DNA of 64,000 bases from Mesorhizobium sp. M3A.F.Ca.ET.080.04.2.1 (GCF_003952525.1 NZ_CP034451.1:5494501-5558500); one strand, 5' to 3'. Counted from the stretch's first letter, positions 1 to 10,404 are shown. Numbers and translations are program-made. Notes: generated by a model not told the origin, from the letters alone.

Positions 1-156
1 AAGGGAATGACGCTGCCCTTCATCTCCTATGGCGGCTCGTCACAGATCGCCATCGCCATCTCAATGGGCATGGTGCTGGCGCTGACGCGCAGGCGGCCTG
101 AAAAGCGCAAGCAGATGGGCTTCGTCTTCGCGCAACGCGCCATGCCGGCGGAATGA
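1..156 (+). CDS. ftsW: FtsW, C-terminal fragment (cut by window start)
   Basis: These are the last 51 residues of the SEDS-family septal peptidoglycan polymerase FtsW, an inner-membrane protein that polymerises lipid II at the septum. The fragment shows the PFISYGGSS signature found in the last periplasmic loop of FtsW/RodA proteins. One hydrophobic segment (IAIAISMGMVLAL) and a short basic cytoplasmic tail follow. The gene ends six bases before murG, as expected in a dcw cluster. The 5' part lies outside the window, so nothing can be said about its start. The identity rests on the signature plus position upstream of murG. Confidence 0.9.
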   Translation, partial: KGMTLPFISYGGSSQIAIAISMGMVLALTRRRPEKRKQMGFVFAQRAMPAE

Positions 157-162
157 GGCTGG

Positions 163-1287
163 ATGTCGAAGGGTGTCATCCTGCTTGCGGCTGGCGGAAC
201 CGGCGGACATCTGTTTCCGGCCGAAGCGCTGGCGCATGAGCTGATCGAGCGCGGCTGGAAGGTGCATCTCGCCACCGACCATCGCGCCGAGCGCTATTCC
301 GGCCAGTTCCCTGCCGTCGCCGTCCACTCCATCGCATCGGCGACTCTGGGCTCCAGGAATCCTATCGCTGTGCTCTCGTCCTTCTGGAGGATATGGCAAG
401 GGGTGCGGCAGGCGGGGGAGGTCATGGCCAGGATCAAGCCCGAGGCCGTGGTCGGCTTCGGCGGCTATCCGACGCTGCCGCCGCTCTATGCGGCGACACG
501 GCGCAAGGTGCCGACGCTGATCCATGAGCAGAACGCCGTCATGGGCCGGGCGAACAAAGCCCTGGCCGGCCGTGTCGATGCGATTGCCGGCGGCTTCCTG
601 CCTGAAGGCGCGAGTGCCGCCGGCGCCAAGACGGTGACCACCGGCAATCCGGTCAGGCCGCAGGTTCTGGAGGCGGCAAAAACGCCCTATGTGCCGTCCA
701 AGGACGGCGAACCGTTCCGCTTTCTGGTGTTTGGCGGCAGCCAGGGAGCCCAGTTCTTTTCCGATGCCGTGCCGGCGGCGATCGCATTGTTGCCCGAGGC
801 GCAGCGCAAGCGGCTATTGATCACACAGCAGGCGCGCGCCGAAGATGTCGGGCGGGTGAAGGCCGTCTATGCCGAGCTTGCGGTCGACGCGCAGGTCTCG
901 CCGTTCTTCACCGACATGGCGGCACGGATGGCTGCGGCGCATCTGGTGATGTCGCGCTCCGGCGCTTCGACGGTGTCCGAGATCTCGGTCATCGGCCGGC
1001 CGGCGCTGCTGGTTCCTTATCCACACGCGCTGGACCATGATCAGGCGGCGAATGCTGCGGCGCTCGCCGCCGCCGGCGGTGCCGAGCTCCACCCGCAGTC
1101 GACGCTTTCGGCCGAGCGGATCGCCGCGCTGGTGGGAGGGCTCATGAACGACCCCAGCAGGCTGGCGGGCATGGCGGCGGCCGCCCGTTCGGCCGGAAAA
1201 CCCGACGCGGCGCGGTTGCTCGCCGATCTGACAGAGGCTATTGCGTCCGGCAAAACGGTTTCGGACTTCAGGAGGACGCGCGCATGA
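163..1287 (+). CDS. murG: MurG, undecaprenyl-PP-MurNAc-pentapeptide GlcNAc transferase
   Basis: MurG adds GlcNAc to lipid I to make lipid II on the cytoplasmic face of the membrane. The 374-residue protein has the normal GT28 length. The N-terminal glycine-rich loop [10 protein letters not shown] is at residues 11-20, a second G-loop (FGGSQGA) near 190, and the donor-site motif [10 protein letters not shown] near 265-275. The ATG at 163 follows a GAGG six bases after the ftsW stop. The gene overlaps murC by four bases (ATGA), which points to translational coupling. Nothing is unusual; the call is secure. Confidence 0.97.
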   Translation: MSKGVILLAAGGTGGHLFPAEALAHELIERGWKVHLATDHRAERYSGQFPAVAVHSIASATLGSRNPIAVLSSFWRIWQGVRQAGEVMARIKPEAVVGFGGYPTLPPLYAATRRKVPTLIHEQNAVMGRANKALAGRVDAIAGGFLPEGASAAGAKTVTTGNPVRPQVLEAAKTPYVPSKDGEPFRFLVFGGSQGAQFFSDAVPAAIALLPEAQRKRLLITQQARAEDVGRVKAVYAELAVDAQVSPFFTDMAARMAAAHLVMSRSGASTVSEISVIGRPALLVPYPHALDHDQAANAAALAAAGGAELHPQSTLSAERIAALVGGLMNDPSRLAGMAAAARSAGKPDAARLLADLTEAIASGKTVSDFRRTRA

Positions 1288-2690
1288 AGATGCCGCAGAC
1301 GATTGGCCTCGTGCATTTCATCGGCATCGGCGGCATCGGCATGAGCGGCATTGCCGAGGTGCTGCACAACCTCGGCTACAAAGTGCAAGGCTCCGATCAG
1401 GCGGACGGCGCCAATGTGCAGCGTCTGCGCGACAAGGGCATCGAATGCTTCGTCGGCCACAAGGCGGAGAACCTAGGCGAGGCCGAAGTCGTGGTCGTTT
1501 CGACCGCCATCAAGAAGACCAACCCGGAGCTGAGGGCCGCGCGGGAAAAATTGCTTCCGGTTGTCCGCCGTGCCGAGATGCTCGCCGAACTGATGCGCTT
1601 CCGCCAGGCGGTGGCGATCGGCGGCACGCACGGCAAGACGACGACGACCTCGATGGTGGCGACACTGCTCGAGGCCGGGGGGCTCGACCCGACCGTCATC
1701 AACGGGGGCATCATCAACGCCTATGGCACCAATGCCCGCATGGGCGACGGCGAATGGATGGTGGTCGAGGCCGACGAGAGCGACGGCACCTTCCTGAAGC
1801 TGCCGGCCGACATCGCCGTGGTGACGAATATCGATCCCGAGCATCTCGACCACTATGGCAGCTTCGACAAAGTGCGCGAGGCGTTCCGCCAATTCGTCGA
1901 GAACGTGCCATTCTACGGCTTCGGCGTGATGTGCACCGACCATCCGGAGGTGCAGGCGCTGGTCGGCCGGATCGAGGACCGGCGCGTCATCACCTATGGC
2001 GAGAACGCGCAGGCCGATGTGCGCTTCACCAATCACCGCATTGAAGGGGCGACGTCGGTGTTCGACGTGGTGATCCGCGACCGCAAGGGGCGCGGCTCAA
2101 CGATGATCGAGGGACTGCGGTTGCCGATGCCGGGCCGGCACAATGTCGCCAACGCGACGGCGGCGATCGCCGTGGCGCATGAGCTGGGCCTTTCGCCAGA
2201 GGCGATCAAGAAGGGCCTGTCGTCCTTCGCCGGCGTCAAGCGACGCTTCACCCATACCGGCTCCTGGAACGGGGTCGAGGTCTTCGACGACTACGGCCAT
2301 CACCCGGTCGAGATCGCGGCCGTGCTGAAGGCCGCCCGCAGCGCCACCACTGGGCGCGTCATCGCCATCGCGCAGCCGCACCGCTTCACCCGGCTGCGCG
2401 ACCTGTTCGAGGAATTCTCCGTCTGCTTCAATGACGCCGACACGGTGATGGTGGCACCGGTCTATCCGGCCGGAGAGGAGCCCATCGAAGGCGCGACCTC
2501 CGACGCGCTGGTGTCGCGGATCCGCGCCGGCGGCCATCGCGACGCGCGCCATATCGACGGTGCCGCGGCAATCGCGCCGGCCATTCGCGATCTGGCCAAG
2601 CCTGGAGACTTCGTCGTCTTCCTCGGCGCCGGCAACATCACGCAATGGGCCTATGCGCTGCCCAAGGAACTCGGCGGGACGCCCTCATGA
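1284..2690 (+). CDS. murC: MurC, UDP-N-acetylmuramate--L-alanine ligase
   Basis: MurC is the cytoplasmic ATP-dependent ligase that adds L-Ala to UDP-MurNAc, the first amino acid of the stem peptide. The 468-residue length is typical. The N-terminal UDP-binding loop GIGGIGMSG spans residues 14-22, the Mur-ligase P-loop GGTHGKTTT about 113-121, and the motif [10 protein letters not shown] lies in the C-terminal domain. It overlaps murG at its start and murB at its end, four bases each, so the three genes are probably translated from one message. Confidence 0.97.
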   Translation: MKMPQTIGLVHFIGIGGIGMSGIAEVLHNLGYKVQGSDQADGANVQRLRDKGIECFVGHKAENLGEAEVVVVSTAIKKTNPELRAAREKLLPVVRRAEMLAELMRFRQAVAIGGTHGKTTTTSMVATLLEAGGLDPTVINGGIINAYGTNARMGDGEWMVVEADESDGTFLKLPADIAVVTNIDPEHLDHYGSFDKVREAFRQFVENVPFYGFGVMCTDHPEVQALVGRIEDRRVITYGENAQADVRFTNHRIEGATSVFDVVIRDRKGRGSTMIEGLRLPMPGRHNVANATAAIAVAHELGLSPEAIKKGLSSFAGVKRRFTHTGSWNGVEVFDDYGHHPVEIAAVLKAARSATTGRVIAIAQPHRFTRLRDLFEEFSVCFNDADTVMVAPVYPAGEEPIEGATSDALVSRIRAGGHRDARHIDGAAAIAPAIRDLAKPGDFVVFLGAGNITQWAYALPKELGGTPS

Positions 2691-3652
2691 TGCGCGGGCA
2701 GGAATTGATCGACAAACTCGGCGACCGGCTTGCCGGCCTGCGCGGTCGCATCACGCCCAACGCCGAGATGGACAAGATCACCTGGTTCCGCGCCGGCGGC
2801 CTGGCTGAGGCGCTGTTCCAGCCGGCTGACGAGGAGGATCTCGCCGCTTTCCTGAGCGCTGTGCCGGAAGAGATCCCGCTTACAGTCGTCGGCGTCGGGT
2901 CCAACTTACTGGTGCGTGACGGCGGCATCTCGGGTTTCGTCATCAGACTGTCGGCCAAGGGCTTTGGCGAAGCCGAAGTCACCGGACCCACGACAATCAA
3001 GGCGGGCGCGGCAACGCCGGACAAACGCGTCGCGGCTGTCGCGTATGAAGCGGGCATTGGTGGATTCCATTTCTATCATGGCATTCCCGGCGCCGTCGGC
3101 GGTGCGCTGAGGATGAATGCCGGCGCCAATGGCACGGAGACGCGCGAGCGCGTCGTCGAGGTGCGGGCGCTCGACCGCAAGGGCAATCTCCATACGCTGA
3201 GCAATGCCGACATGGGCTATGCCTACCGCCACTCGTCTGCGCCTGCAGGGCTGATCTTCACCTCCGCCATCTTCGAGGGGTTTCCGGAAGACAAGGCCGC
3301 GATCAAGGCGGCGATGGAGGCCGTGCAGAACCATCGCGAGACGGTGCAGCCGATCCGCGAGAAGACCGGCGGCTCGACTTTCCAGAATCCCGATGGCACA
3401 TCGGCCTGGAAGGAGATCGACAAGGCCGGCTGTCGTGGGCTGATGATCGGCGGCGCGCAGATGTCGCCGATGCACTGCAACTTCATGATCAATACCGGCA
3501 CCGCAACCGGCTACGACCTCGAATATCTCGGCGAGACGGTGCGCGCGCGGGTGCTCGAGAATTCGGGCATCCGGCTGCATTGGGAAATCAAGCGGCTCGG
3601 CAATTTCCGGCCGGGCCATGCCGTCCAGGAATTCCTCGGACAGCTGCTCTAG
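2687..3652 (+). CDS. murB: MurB, UDP-N-acetylenolpyruvoylglucosamine reductase
   Basis: MurB is the FAD/NADPH enzyme that reduces UDP-GlcNAc-enolpyruvate to UDP-MurNAc in the cytoplasm. I chose the ATG at 2687 ([11 protein letters not shown], 321 residues) because it overlaps the murC stop as ATGA. A longer in-frame reading from 2645 would run deep into murC. The FAD-binding segment [14 protein letters not shown] lies near residue 70. The segment [15 protein letters not shown] and the conserved [17 protein letters not shown] block follow. The length matches the compact type I enzymes of alphaproteobacteria. A 390-bp gap follows, so this gene probably ends a transcription unit. Confidence 0.96.
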   Translation: MMRGQELIDKLGDRLAGLRGRITPNAEMDKITWFRAGGLAEALFQPADEEDLAAFLSAVPEEIPLTVVGVGSNLLVRDGGISGFVIRLSAKGFGEAEVTGPTTIKAGAATPDKRVAAVAYEAGIGGFHFYHGIPGAVGGALRMNAGANGTETRERVVEVRALDRKGNLHTLSNADMGYAYRHSSAPAGLIFTSAIFEGFPEDKAAIKAAMEAVQNHRETVQPIREKTGGSTFQNPDGTSAWKEIDKAGCRGLMIGGAQMSPMHCNFMINTGTATGYDLEYLGETVRARVLENSGIRLHWEIKRLGNFRPGHAVQEFLGQLL

Positions 3653-4042
3653 GCGCATCCCGCCGCAACGCATTCAGGCGAACGCCTTTGGTGCGTGTCG
3701 ATGTCCCCGAACCGCGGCGCGCTTCTGCGCAACATGCATTAGCGCCTTGCGATGTTCAAGTGATGGTTGAACTTCAGGCGGTGCAATGGCCTGAAGACCG
3801 TTGCCGCAAAGACTCACAACACGGTTTTTGCGCCGGTTTTCGCGGAAAGTGAATCGCTCGGAATCATAAGCACTTGCCAGGGAATCAACTCTCTGATTCT
3901 CTGCTCTAAAGCGTTTCCTGATTTGAGTCGTTCGACGCGTGAAGTCGCGTTTTCCGTCTGGGGGGCAACCTGCCGGAAGACTCGGACTCAATGTTCGGGA
4001 ATGTGGTGCGGAACTGGTGGTTGCAGCCCGGCGTGAGAGGGA
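3653..4042. promoter_or_regulatory. 390-bp gap before ddl with eight GANTC (CcrM) sites
   Basis: No credible gene is present. GANTC, the recognition site of the alphaproteobacterial cell-cycle DNA methyltransferase CcrM, occurs at 3811, 3851, 3861, 3882, 3895, 3925, 3979 and 3985, that is eight times in 179 bp. At about 65% GC roughly 0.6 would be expected by chance (my calculation). Sites 3882 and 3895 form a perfect inverted repeat, GAATCA-N6-TGATTC (3882-3899). This is the natural promoter region for ddl-ftsQ-ftsA-ftsZ. Methylation-dependent control is inference. Confidence 0.6.
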
Positions 4043-4978
4043 ATGACGGGAATGAAGAAGAAGCATGTGGCTGTGCTCCTCGGAGGATTCTCCTCGGAGC
4101 GGCCCGTGTCTCTGTCGTCGGGGAAGGCGTGTGCCGATGCGCTCGAGAAGGAAGGCTATCAGGTCACTCGAGTCGACGTTTCGCGCGACGTCGGAGCCGA
4201 GCTTGCCGAACTTAAGCCCGACGTCGCCTTCAATGCGCTGCATGGCCCGTTCGGCGAGGATGGCACCATTCAGGGAATTCTCGAATATCTCGCGATCCCC
4301 TACACCCATTCGGGTGTGCTCGCTTCGGCGCTGGCCATGAACAAGCAGCAGGCCAAGAAGATCGCCAAGGCGGCGGGCATTCCGGTCGCGGAATCGAAGG
4401 TGACCAGCCGCTTCGCCATCCGGAGCAAGCATCCGATGAGGCCGCCTTATGTGGTGAAGCCGGTCAACGAGGGCTCGAGCTTCGGCGTCGTCATCGTGCA
4501 TGAAGGGCAGTCGCATCCGCCGCAGGTGATCGGCTCGCCCGAGTGGAAGTACGGCGAGACCGTCATGGTGGAGCGCTACATCCACGGGCGGGAGCTGACC
4601 TGCGCGGTGATGGGCGATGTGGCGCTCGGGGTCTGCGAGATCATCCCGACGGGTCATTCCTTCTACGACTACGATTCAAAATACGTCGCCGGCGGATCAA
4701 AACACGAAACCCCTGCTAAAATTTCACCGAATATTTACCAAAAAATACAGACACTGGCCCTCAAGGCTCATCTTGCTATCGGCTGCCGGGGCGTTTCCCG
4801 GTCGGACTTCCGTTACGACGACCGCCACTCCGAAAACGGCGAGGTTGTCTGGCTCGAGATCAACACCCAGCCGGGCATGACGCCGACGTCTCTGGTGCCT
4901 GAAATCGCCGCGCACGCGGGACATTCGTTCGGCGATCTGTTGAGTTGGATGGTGGAGGACGCTTCGTGTCTGCGTTGA
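4043..4978 (+). CDS. ddl: D-alanine--D-alanine ligase
   Basis: This ATP-grasp enzyme joins two D-Ala molecules to give the terminal dipeptide of the peptidoglycan stem. The 311-residue length fits the short DdlB type. The N-terminal [19 protein letters not shown] block and [10 protein letters not shown] are the D-Ala site. [11 protein letters not shown] is the ATP-grasp loop, and [18 protein letters not shown] carries the Mg and substrate residues. ATG 4043 is used; an in-frame ATG at 4052 is also possible. The 3' end overlaps ftsQ by 13 bases. Bases about 4675-4790 are strikingly AT-rich for this genome, with codons such as AAA, ATA and TCA, although the protein there looks ordinary. Confidence 0.96.
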   Translation: MTGMKKKHVAVLLGGFSSERPVSLSSGKACADALEKEGYQVTRVDVSRDVGAELAELKPDVAFNALHGPFGEDGTIQGILEYLAIPYTHSGVLASALAMNKQQAKKIAKAAGIPVAESKVTSRFAIRSKHPMRPPYVVKPVNEGSSFGVVIVHEGQSHPPQVIGSPEWKYGETVMVERYIHGRELTCAVMGDVALGVCEIIPTGHSFYDYDSKYVAGGSKHETPAKISPNIYQKIQTLALKAHLAIGCRGVSRSDFRYDDRHSENGEVVWLEINTQPGMTPTSLVPEIAAHAGHSFGDLLSWMVEDASCLR

Positions 4979-5904
4979 GGTGGGGACAGGGCAAGGGCGG
5001 GGCCGGTCCGGTGCTGTTTGGCATCCCGCTGCCGTTCGATCATTTCGTGTTGCCGCGTCAGCTTCGCCGGCCGATGCGGGTGCTCGCGCGCCTCTGCAGC
5101 GGCGAATACGAACCGCCGCGCTTCTCGGCTGCGATCCTCTCGGCCGCGCTGCTCTGCTCGAGCGGCGCCTATGGCGCCTATCTCGGCGGTTACACGGATG
5201 TCGTGGTCCAGGGCGTCACGGCCCGCACCGGCTTCGCCGTCGATCAGATCAAGGTCGTCGGCAATCTCCAGACGTCGGAGATCGACATCCTGGACCGGCT
5301 CGGCCTCGACGGCTGGACGTCGCTGATCGGCTTCGACGCCGAGGCTGCGCGTGAGCGCATCGCCACGCTGCCCTGGGTCGAGGTCGCGGCGGTGCGCAAG
5401 ATCTATCCGCACACGCTGGAGGTGCGCGTCGAAGAGCGTGAGGCTTTCGCCCTGTGGCAGCAGGGCAATTCGCTTTCCGTGATCGAGCGGTCGGGCGAGG
5501 TGATCGCGCCCTTCTCTGGCGGCAAGCAGGCGATGCTGCCGCTGATCGTCGGCACGGGCGCTCCGGCGGCTGCCCCTGGTTTTGTGGACAAGGTCAAGCG
5601 CTACCCGGAACTCGCCGCGCGGGTCAAAGGCTATATCCGCGTCGGCGAGCGGCGCTGGGACCTGAAGCTGGAGAACGGCATCACGGTCAAGTTGCCGGAG
5701 GACGGCGAGGACCAGGCGCTCGCCGAACTCGTCAAGCTCGATCGTGACAACGGGCTTTTGACGCGCGACATCGCCGCGGTCGACATGCGCCTGTCCGACC
5801 GGCTGGTCGTGGAGCTGTCGCCGGAGGCGGCGACGCAGCGCGAAGCTGCGCTCAGCGAAAAGCCGAAGAGCCTGACCAAGCGCAAGCCGGAGACGAAGAT
5901 ATGA
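4966..5904 (+). CDS. ftsQ: FtsQ, divisome protein
   Basis: FtsQ is a bitopic inner-membrane protein that links early and late divisome proteins. I place the start at GTG 4966 (312 residues). GGAGG eight bases upstream inside ddl is an ideal ribosome site, and an upstream ATG (4945) lacks one. A basic cytoplasmic N-terminus precedes one membrane helix near residues 50-70. A POTRA domain begins at about residue 80 ([18 protein letters not shown]), followed by the FtsQ domain. The C-terminus is Lys-rich ([14 protein letters not shown]). It overlaps ddl by 13 bases and ftsA by four (ATGA). Confidence 0.94.
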   Translation: MSALRWGQGKGGAGPVLFGIPLPFDHFVLPRQLRRPMRVLARLCSGEYEPPRFSAAILSAALLCSSGAYGAYLGGYTDVVVQGVTARTGFAVDQIKVVGNLQTSEIDILDRLGLDGWTSLIGFDAEAARERIATLPWVEVAAVRKIYPHTLEVRVEEREAFALWQQGNSLSVIERSGEVIAPFSGGKQAMLPLIVGTGAPAAAPGFVDKVKRYPELAARVKGYIRVGERRWDLKLENGITVKLPEDGEDQALAELVKLDRDNGLLTRDIAAVDMRLSDRLVVELSPEAATQREAALSEKPKSLTKRKPETKI

Positions 5905-7208
5905 GCTGGCTTGGCGGCAGCGGTGACGCTTCTTCGCGCCGGTCGGGCACGCTTACGGTGCTCGATGTCGGCTCGAGCAAGGTTTGCTGTGTGGTGGCCA
6001 AGCTGAAGCCGAACGAGGACGGCAAGCTCCTGCGCGGTCGCTCGCACCGCATCCAGGTGATCGGCATAGGCCACCAGAAGTCGCAAGGGGTGAAGTCCGG
6101 CGTCGTTGTCGACCTCGACCGCGCCGAACATGCCGTCCGGCTTGCCGTCGACGCCGCCGAGCGCATGGCGGGGCTCACCGTGGACTCCTTGATCGTCAAT
6201 ATGACGGCCGGGCGCCTGAAGAGCGAAGCCTTCTCGGCGACCATCAATCTCGGCGGCCATGAGGCCGAGGAAGCCGACATCAAGCGCGTGCTCGCCGCGG
6301 GCGCCAAGCAGGCGCTGAAAGCCGAACGCGAGGTGATCCACTCGCTTCCCGTGGGGTTCTCGCTTGATGCCGAACGCGGCGTTCGCGACCCGCGCGGCAT
6401 GGTCGGCGACGCGCTCGGCGTCGACATGCATGTGCTGACCGGCGATGCCGCGCCGATGCGCAATCTGGAACTCTGCATCAACCGTTCGCACCTGTCGGTC
6501 GAACGGATGGTGGCGACGCCCTATGCCAGCGGGCTTGCGGCGCTCGTCGACGACGAGCTCGAAATGGGCGCAGCCTGCATCGATATGGGCGGCGGCACCA
6601 CGACGATTTCGGTGTTCTCCGAAGGCAAGTTCGTGCATGGCGATGCGATCGCCATCGGCGGCAACCATGTCACGCTCGACATGGCCAAGGGCCTGTCGAC
6701 CTCGCTCGACGCCGCCGAGCGGCTGAAAGTGATGCACGGCTCGGCACTGCCCGGCAGCGCCGACGACCGCGATCTGGTATCGATCCAGCCGATCGGCGAG
6801 GAAGGCGAGGTGCCGCTGCAGATACCGCGCTCGGTGATGACGCGGATCGTGCGCGCGCGCATCGACGAGACGCTGGAGCTGTTGCGCGACCGGCTGAACA
6901 AGTCGGGCTACGGCAATGCCGTCGGCAAACGCGTCGTGCTCACCGGCGGCGCCAGCCAGCTGGCGGGGCTGCCGGAAGCGGCGCGGCGCATCCTCGGACG
7001 CAACGTGCGCATCGGCCGGCCGCTCGGCGTGGCGGGCCTGCCCGAGGCGGCCAAGGGACCGGCGTTCTCGACCCCGGTCGGACTGCTGATCTATCCGCAG
7101 ATGGCGAGCTTCGAGAGCCATACGGCGAAAGGACTTTCCGGTTTCAGGATGACCGGAACAGGCGGAAAACTGCATCGCATGAGTCAGTGGTTGAGAGACA
7201 GTTTTTAA
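5901..7208 (+). CDS. ftsA: FtsA, actin-like divisome protein
   Basis: FtsA is the actin-like ATPase that tethers FtsZ to the membrane and recruits later divisome proteins. The 435 residues show the phosphate-1 motif VLDVGSSKVCCVV near residue 20 and the phosphate-2/adenosine segments CIDMGGGTTTISVF and VVLTGGASQLAGLPE. A C-terminal amphipathic helix (KLHRMSQWLRDSF) is the membrane-targeting sequence. The start ATG overlaps the ftsQ stop. It is separated from ftsZ by 67 bases without an obvious terminator, so ftsZ is likely cotranscribed. Confidence 0.97.
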   Translation: MSWLGGSGDASSRRSGTLTVLDVGSSKVCCVVAKLKPNEDGKLLRGRSHRIQVIGIGHQKSQGVKSGVVVDLDRAEHAVRLAVDAAERMAGLTVDSLIVNMTAGRLKSEAFSATINLGGHEAEEADIKRVLAAGAKQALKAEREVIHSLPVGFSLDAERGVRDPRGMVGDALGVDMHVLTGDAAPMRNLELCINRSHLSVERMVATPYASGLAALVDDELEMGAACIDMGGGTTTISVFSEGKFVHGDAIAIGGNHVTLDMAKGLSTSLDAAERLKVMHGSALPGSADDRDLVSIQPIGEEGEVPLQIPRSVMTRIVRARIDETLELLRDRLNKSGYGNAVGKRVVLTGGASQLAGLPEAARRILGRNVRIGRPLGVAGLPEAAKGPAFSTPVGLLIYPQMASFESHTAKGLSGFRMTGTGGKLHRMSQWLRDSF

Positions 7209-7275
7209 TTTGACGGGGACAGCCCCATAGGCGGCCGCAGCGGCGAAGCGGCGGGAAAGGCAAAGGACGGAGACA

Positions 7276-8928
7276 ATGACCATCAATCTGCAAAAGCCGG
7301 ACATCACCGAGCTGAAGCCACGCATCACCGTGTTCGGTGTCGGCGGCGGCGGCGGCAATGCCGTCAACAACATGATCACCGCCGGCTTGCGCGGCGTCGA
7401 ATTCGTGGTGGCCAACACCGATGCGCAGGCGCTGACCATGTCGAAGTCGGAGCGGCTGATCCAGCTCGGCGCGCATGTCACCGAGGGACTCGGCGCAGGA
7501 TCGCAGCCGGAAGTCGGCCGCGCCGCCGCCGAGGAGTGCATCGACGAGATCATCGATCATCTCTCCAACACGCATATGTGCTTCGTTACCGCCGGCATGG
7601 GCGGCGGCACCGGCACTGGCGCTGCTCCGGTCGTCGCCCGCGCCGCGCGCGAGAAGGGCATCCTCACCGTCGGCGTCGTCACCAAGCCGTTCCATTTCGA
7701 AGGCCAGCGCCGCATGAAGACGGCCGACCTGGGCATCGAGGAACTGCAGAAATGCGTCGACACCCTGATCGTCATCCCGAACCAGAACCTGTTCCGGCTG
7801 GCCAATGACAAGACCACCTTCGCCGATGCCTTCGCCATGGCCGACCAGGTGCTCTACTCCGGTGTCGCCTGCATCACCGACCTGATGGTCAAGGAAGGCC
7901 TGATCAACCTCGACTTCGCCGACGTCCGCTCGGTTATGCGCGAGATGGGCAAGGCGATGATGGGCACGGGCGAGGCCTCGGGCGAGGGCCGCGCGATGGC
8001 CGCCGCCGAAGCAGCGATCGCCAACCCGCTGCTCGACGAGACCTCGATGAAGGGCGCCAAGGGCCTGCTGATCTCGATCACCGGCGGTCGCGACCTCACC
8101 CTGTTCGAGGTCGACGAAGCTGCCACCCGCATCCGCGAGGAGGTCGACCAGGACGCCAACATCATCCTCGGCGCTACCTTCGACGAGGAACTGGAAGGCG
8201 TGATCCGCGTCTCGGTTGTCGCCACCGGCATCGACAAGTCGGCGGCCGAAATCGCCGCAGCGCCGATCTCGATCCGCGCGCCGCAGAAGCCGGTGAACCG
8301 CCCGGCGGTGCCCGCCCAGGAAAGCCGTCCTGCGCCGGTTCAGCAGCAGGCCGCATACGAGCCGCGCGCTGTAGATCCGGTCGCCGAAGCGATCCAGCTT
8401 GCCGAGGCAAACGCGGCCGCGATGGCGCAGCCGCGTCCGGCGCCGGTCGACGACTTCCGGCCGCAGAGCAAGATCTTCCAGGCCCCGCCGGCGCCGCCGC
8501 AGCCAGTAGTGCAGCAGCAGGTCGTGCAGCCCGCGCCGCAGCGCGAGATGCCGCAGCCGATGGCCGCGGCGCCCCAGCGCATGCCGCGTGTCGAGGATTT
8601 TCCCCCGGTGGTGAAGGCCGAGGTGGAAGCCAAGAGCCGCCCCGCCGATCATGAGAACAGCGGGCCGATGGGGCTGATCAAGCGCCTGACGAACGGCCTG
8701 ACCCGCCGCGAGGAGGAGCCGGCACGGCTGCAGCCGGCGCAGCCGCGCGAGCCGAAACTGCGCCAGGCGGCACCCGAGATGCGTCGCCTCGCCAGCCAGG
8801 ATCCGCAGCTCTACGCGCCGCGTCGCGGCCAACTGGACGACCAGGGCCGGCTGACGCCGCAGAGCCGCACCGTGCAGGACGACGATCAGCTGGAGATTCC
8901 TGCGTTCCTGCGCCGTCAGGCTAACTGA
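7276..8928 (+). CDS. ftsZ: FtsZ, tubulin-like cell division GTPase
   Basis: FtsZ polymerises into the Z ring at midcell. The GTPase core fills about residues 1-320, with the tubulin signature GMGGGTGTG at 107-115 and [11 protein letters not shown] in the T7-loop region. The 550-residue protein is much longer than E. coli FtsZ (383). A Pro/Gln/Ala-rich disordered linker of some 200 residues leads to the conserved C-terminal peptide [10 protein letters not shown], the docking site for FtsA and other partners. Such long linkers are known in rhizobial FtsZ1. The ATG follows GGAG (ACGGAGACA). A strong hairpin terminator lies 25 bases downstream. Confidence 0.98.
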   Translation: MTINLQKPDITELKPRITVFGVGGGGGNAVNNMITAGLRGVEFVVANTDAQALTMSKSERLIQLGAHVTEGLGAGSQPEVGRAAAEECIDEIIDHLSNTHMCFVTAGMGGGTGTGAAPVVARAAREKGILTVGVVTKPFHFEGQRRMKTADLGIEELQKCVDTLIVIPNQNLFRLANDKTTFADAFAMADQVLYSGVACITDLMVKEGLINLDFADVRSVMREMGKAMMGTGEASGEGRAMAAAEAAIANPLLDETSMKGAKGLLISITGGRDLTLFEVDEAATRIREEVDQDANIILGATFDEELEGVIRVSVVATGIDKSAAEIAAAPISIRAPQKPVNRPAVPAQESRPAPVQQQAAYEPRAVDPVAEAIQLAEANAAAMAQPRPAPVDDFRPQSKIFQAPPAPPQPVVQQQVVQPAPQREMPQPMAAAPQRMPRVEDFPPVVKAEVEAKSRPADHENSGPMGLIKRLTNGLTRREEEPARLQPAQPREPKLRQAAPEMRRLASQDPQLYAPRRGQLDDQGRLTPQSRTVQDDDQLEIPAFLRRQAN

Positions 8929-8953
8929 TCGTTAACGATATATAACGCTTGTT

Positions 8954-8983
8954 AACAGGCAGACGAGAAATCGTCTGCCTGTT
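8954..8983 (+). terminator. Perfect 13-bp hairpin with GAAA loop after ftsZ
   Basis: AACAGGCAGACGA (8954-8966) and TCGTCTGCCTGTT (8971-8983) are exact reverse complements around a GAAA tetraloop. The hairpin is 25 bases past the ftsZ stop and is followed by an AT-rich stretch (GACATTTAAATG) rather than a clean T tract. It most likely ends the ftsQAZ message or protects its 3' end, separating it from lpxC. Confidence 0.75.
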
Positions 8984-9262
8984 GACATTTAAATGCCTTA
9001 CAAATCAAATCGTTAGGCGCGTTTCCTCGCTCCGGGCAGCAGTTACACGGGGTAAGAAAGCGTGATTTGGAGTCTCCCGGACGCGCGACTATCTTCGCGC
9101 CGGACTAAAGTCGGTTTGCCGGGATTCGGGGAGTTGGCCCTGCCTGCCGATCATACAGAGCCGCAAGCCTTGTTCATTTTGCCGCAGCGCGCGGACGCCA
9201 TCTGTTCCCATTTGGCTGCAAAACGCTCAACAGGCTGACAAAGCGGACGGGCATCAGGGCTT
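8984..9262 (+). other. Gene-free leader upstream of lpxC
   Basis: No gene is seen between the ftsZ terminator and lpxC. The stretch should hold the lpxC promoter and a long leader, but I cannot pick a convincing -35/-10 pair. The lpxC ATG is preceded only by a weak AGGG (CAGGGCTT). Confidence 0.4.
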
Positions 9263-10210
9263 ATGGGGTTTGTCTTGCAGGACTATCAGACCACGGTTAA
9301 ATCGCGCGCGACGCTGACCGGCACCGGCGTGCACAGCGGCAAGCCGGTCACGGTTCATTTCCTGCCAGCCGATGCCGACACGGGCATAGTCTTCCATCTC
9401 TTGAATGGGGGCGAAGGCCGCGAGTTTCGCGCGCTGGTCTCCGAAGTCGGCGCTACCGATCTCTGCACCATGCTTGGCGACCCAGCGGGCGCGCACATCG
9501 GCACGGTCGAGCATCTGATGGCGACGGTGTTCGGGCTTGGTATCGACAACCTCGTCATCGAGATCGATGGCCCGGAGGTTCCAATCCTCGACGGCAGCGC
9601 GATGGCCTTCGTCGAGGCTATCGACCATGCAGGCATCGACATCTTGGCGGTGAAGCGCCGCTACATCCGTGTGGTGAAACCGGTCCGCGTCGAAGCCGGC
9701 GCCTCCTGGGCGGAGTTCCGCCCCTATGACGGCACACGCTTCGAGGTCGAGATCGATTTCGAAAGTCCGGCGATCGGCCGGCAGCTGTTTGCTTCCGACA
9801 TCAATCCCGACATCTTCCGCCGCGACCTTGCGCGGGCTCGCACCTTCGGCTTCATGAAGGACGTCGAGCGGCTATGGGCCGCCGGCTACGCGCTCGGCTC
9901 GTCGCTCGAGAATTCGCTGGTTATCGGCGACGACAACCGCGTCATCAATGTCGGCGGCCTGCGCTACCCCAACGAGTTCGCGCGCCACAAGACACTGGAC
10001 GCCATGGGCGACCTGGCCCTGGCGGGCGCCCGCTTCATCGGCTGCTTCCGCTCCTACCGCGGCGGTCACCGGATGAATGCGGCGGCGCTGCGGCGCCTGC
10101 TCTCGGATCGCGCGGCGTTCGAAATCGTCGAGACGACGCGGCGCGAGCGCGGCCGCAGCGCGGAGATGATTGCCGTCAGCAGGCCGGTCTACGCGCCCTG
10201 GGTGATCTGA
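9263..10210 (+). CDS. lpxC: LpxC, UDP-3-O-acyl-N-acetylglucosamine deacetylase
   Basis: LpxC is the zinc deacetylase that commits precursor to lipid A synthesis in the cytoplasm. The 315 residues match the family (about 305-320). The first zinc ligand lies in GTVEHLMATVFG (His near residue 84), and the second and third in RHKTLDAMGDLALAG. The motif GTGVHSGKPV at about 20-29 belongs to domain I. Its place between ftsZ and bamD is standard in rhizobia. FtsH-dependent turnover is known for E. coli LpxC; nothing here tests it. Confidence 0.97.
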   Translation: MGFVLQDYQTTVKSRATLTGTGVHSGKPVTVHFLPADADTGIVFHLLNGGEGREFRALVSEVGATDLCTMLGDPAGAHIGTVEHLMATVFGLGIDNLVIEIDGPEVPILDGSAMAFVEAIDHAGIDILAVKRRYIRVVKPVRVEAGASWAEFRPYDGTRFEVEIDFESPAIGRQLFASDINPDIFRRDLARARTFGFMKDVERLWAAGYALGSSLENSLVIGDDNRVINVGGLRYPNEFARHKTLDAMGDLALAGARFIGCFRSYRGGHRMNAAALRRLLSDRAAFEIVETTRRERGRSAEMIAVSRPVYAPWVI

Positions 10211-10404
10211 TTTTCCGGCCTCGTGGCTGGCAGGCTCTGTTGCAATGCTGCATCACAAGTCCGTGAAATCGCTGAGCTTCGGGGAGCGCGCCGGGCCGCC
10301 ACAAAAATGTGCGATTGGCCGCAGATAGCGTTGCCGCATTAGGCAGTTATGGTTTATGGCTGCTGCCCCAGACTGAAATGACGCCGAAAGGGCGGAATCC
10401 AATC

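Noticed and set aside
5631..7553. A 640-codon open frame antisense to ftsA
   Set aside because: The plus strand encodes FtsA with all motifs; the antisense frame is a by-product of GC-rich codon use, has a low-complexity Arg/Ala/His composition and no recognisable domain.
7144..8832. A 562-codon open frame antisense to ftsZ
   Set aside because: Covers the FtsZ GTPase domain on the opposite strand; a shadow frame.
8929..8960. CtrA boxes (TTAA-N7-TTAA) after ftsZ
   Set aside because: Two GTTAAC motifs are present but with the wrong spacing, and they lie downstream of ftsZ next to the terminator.
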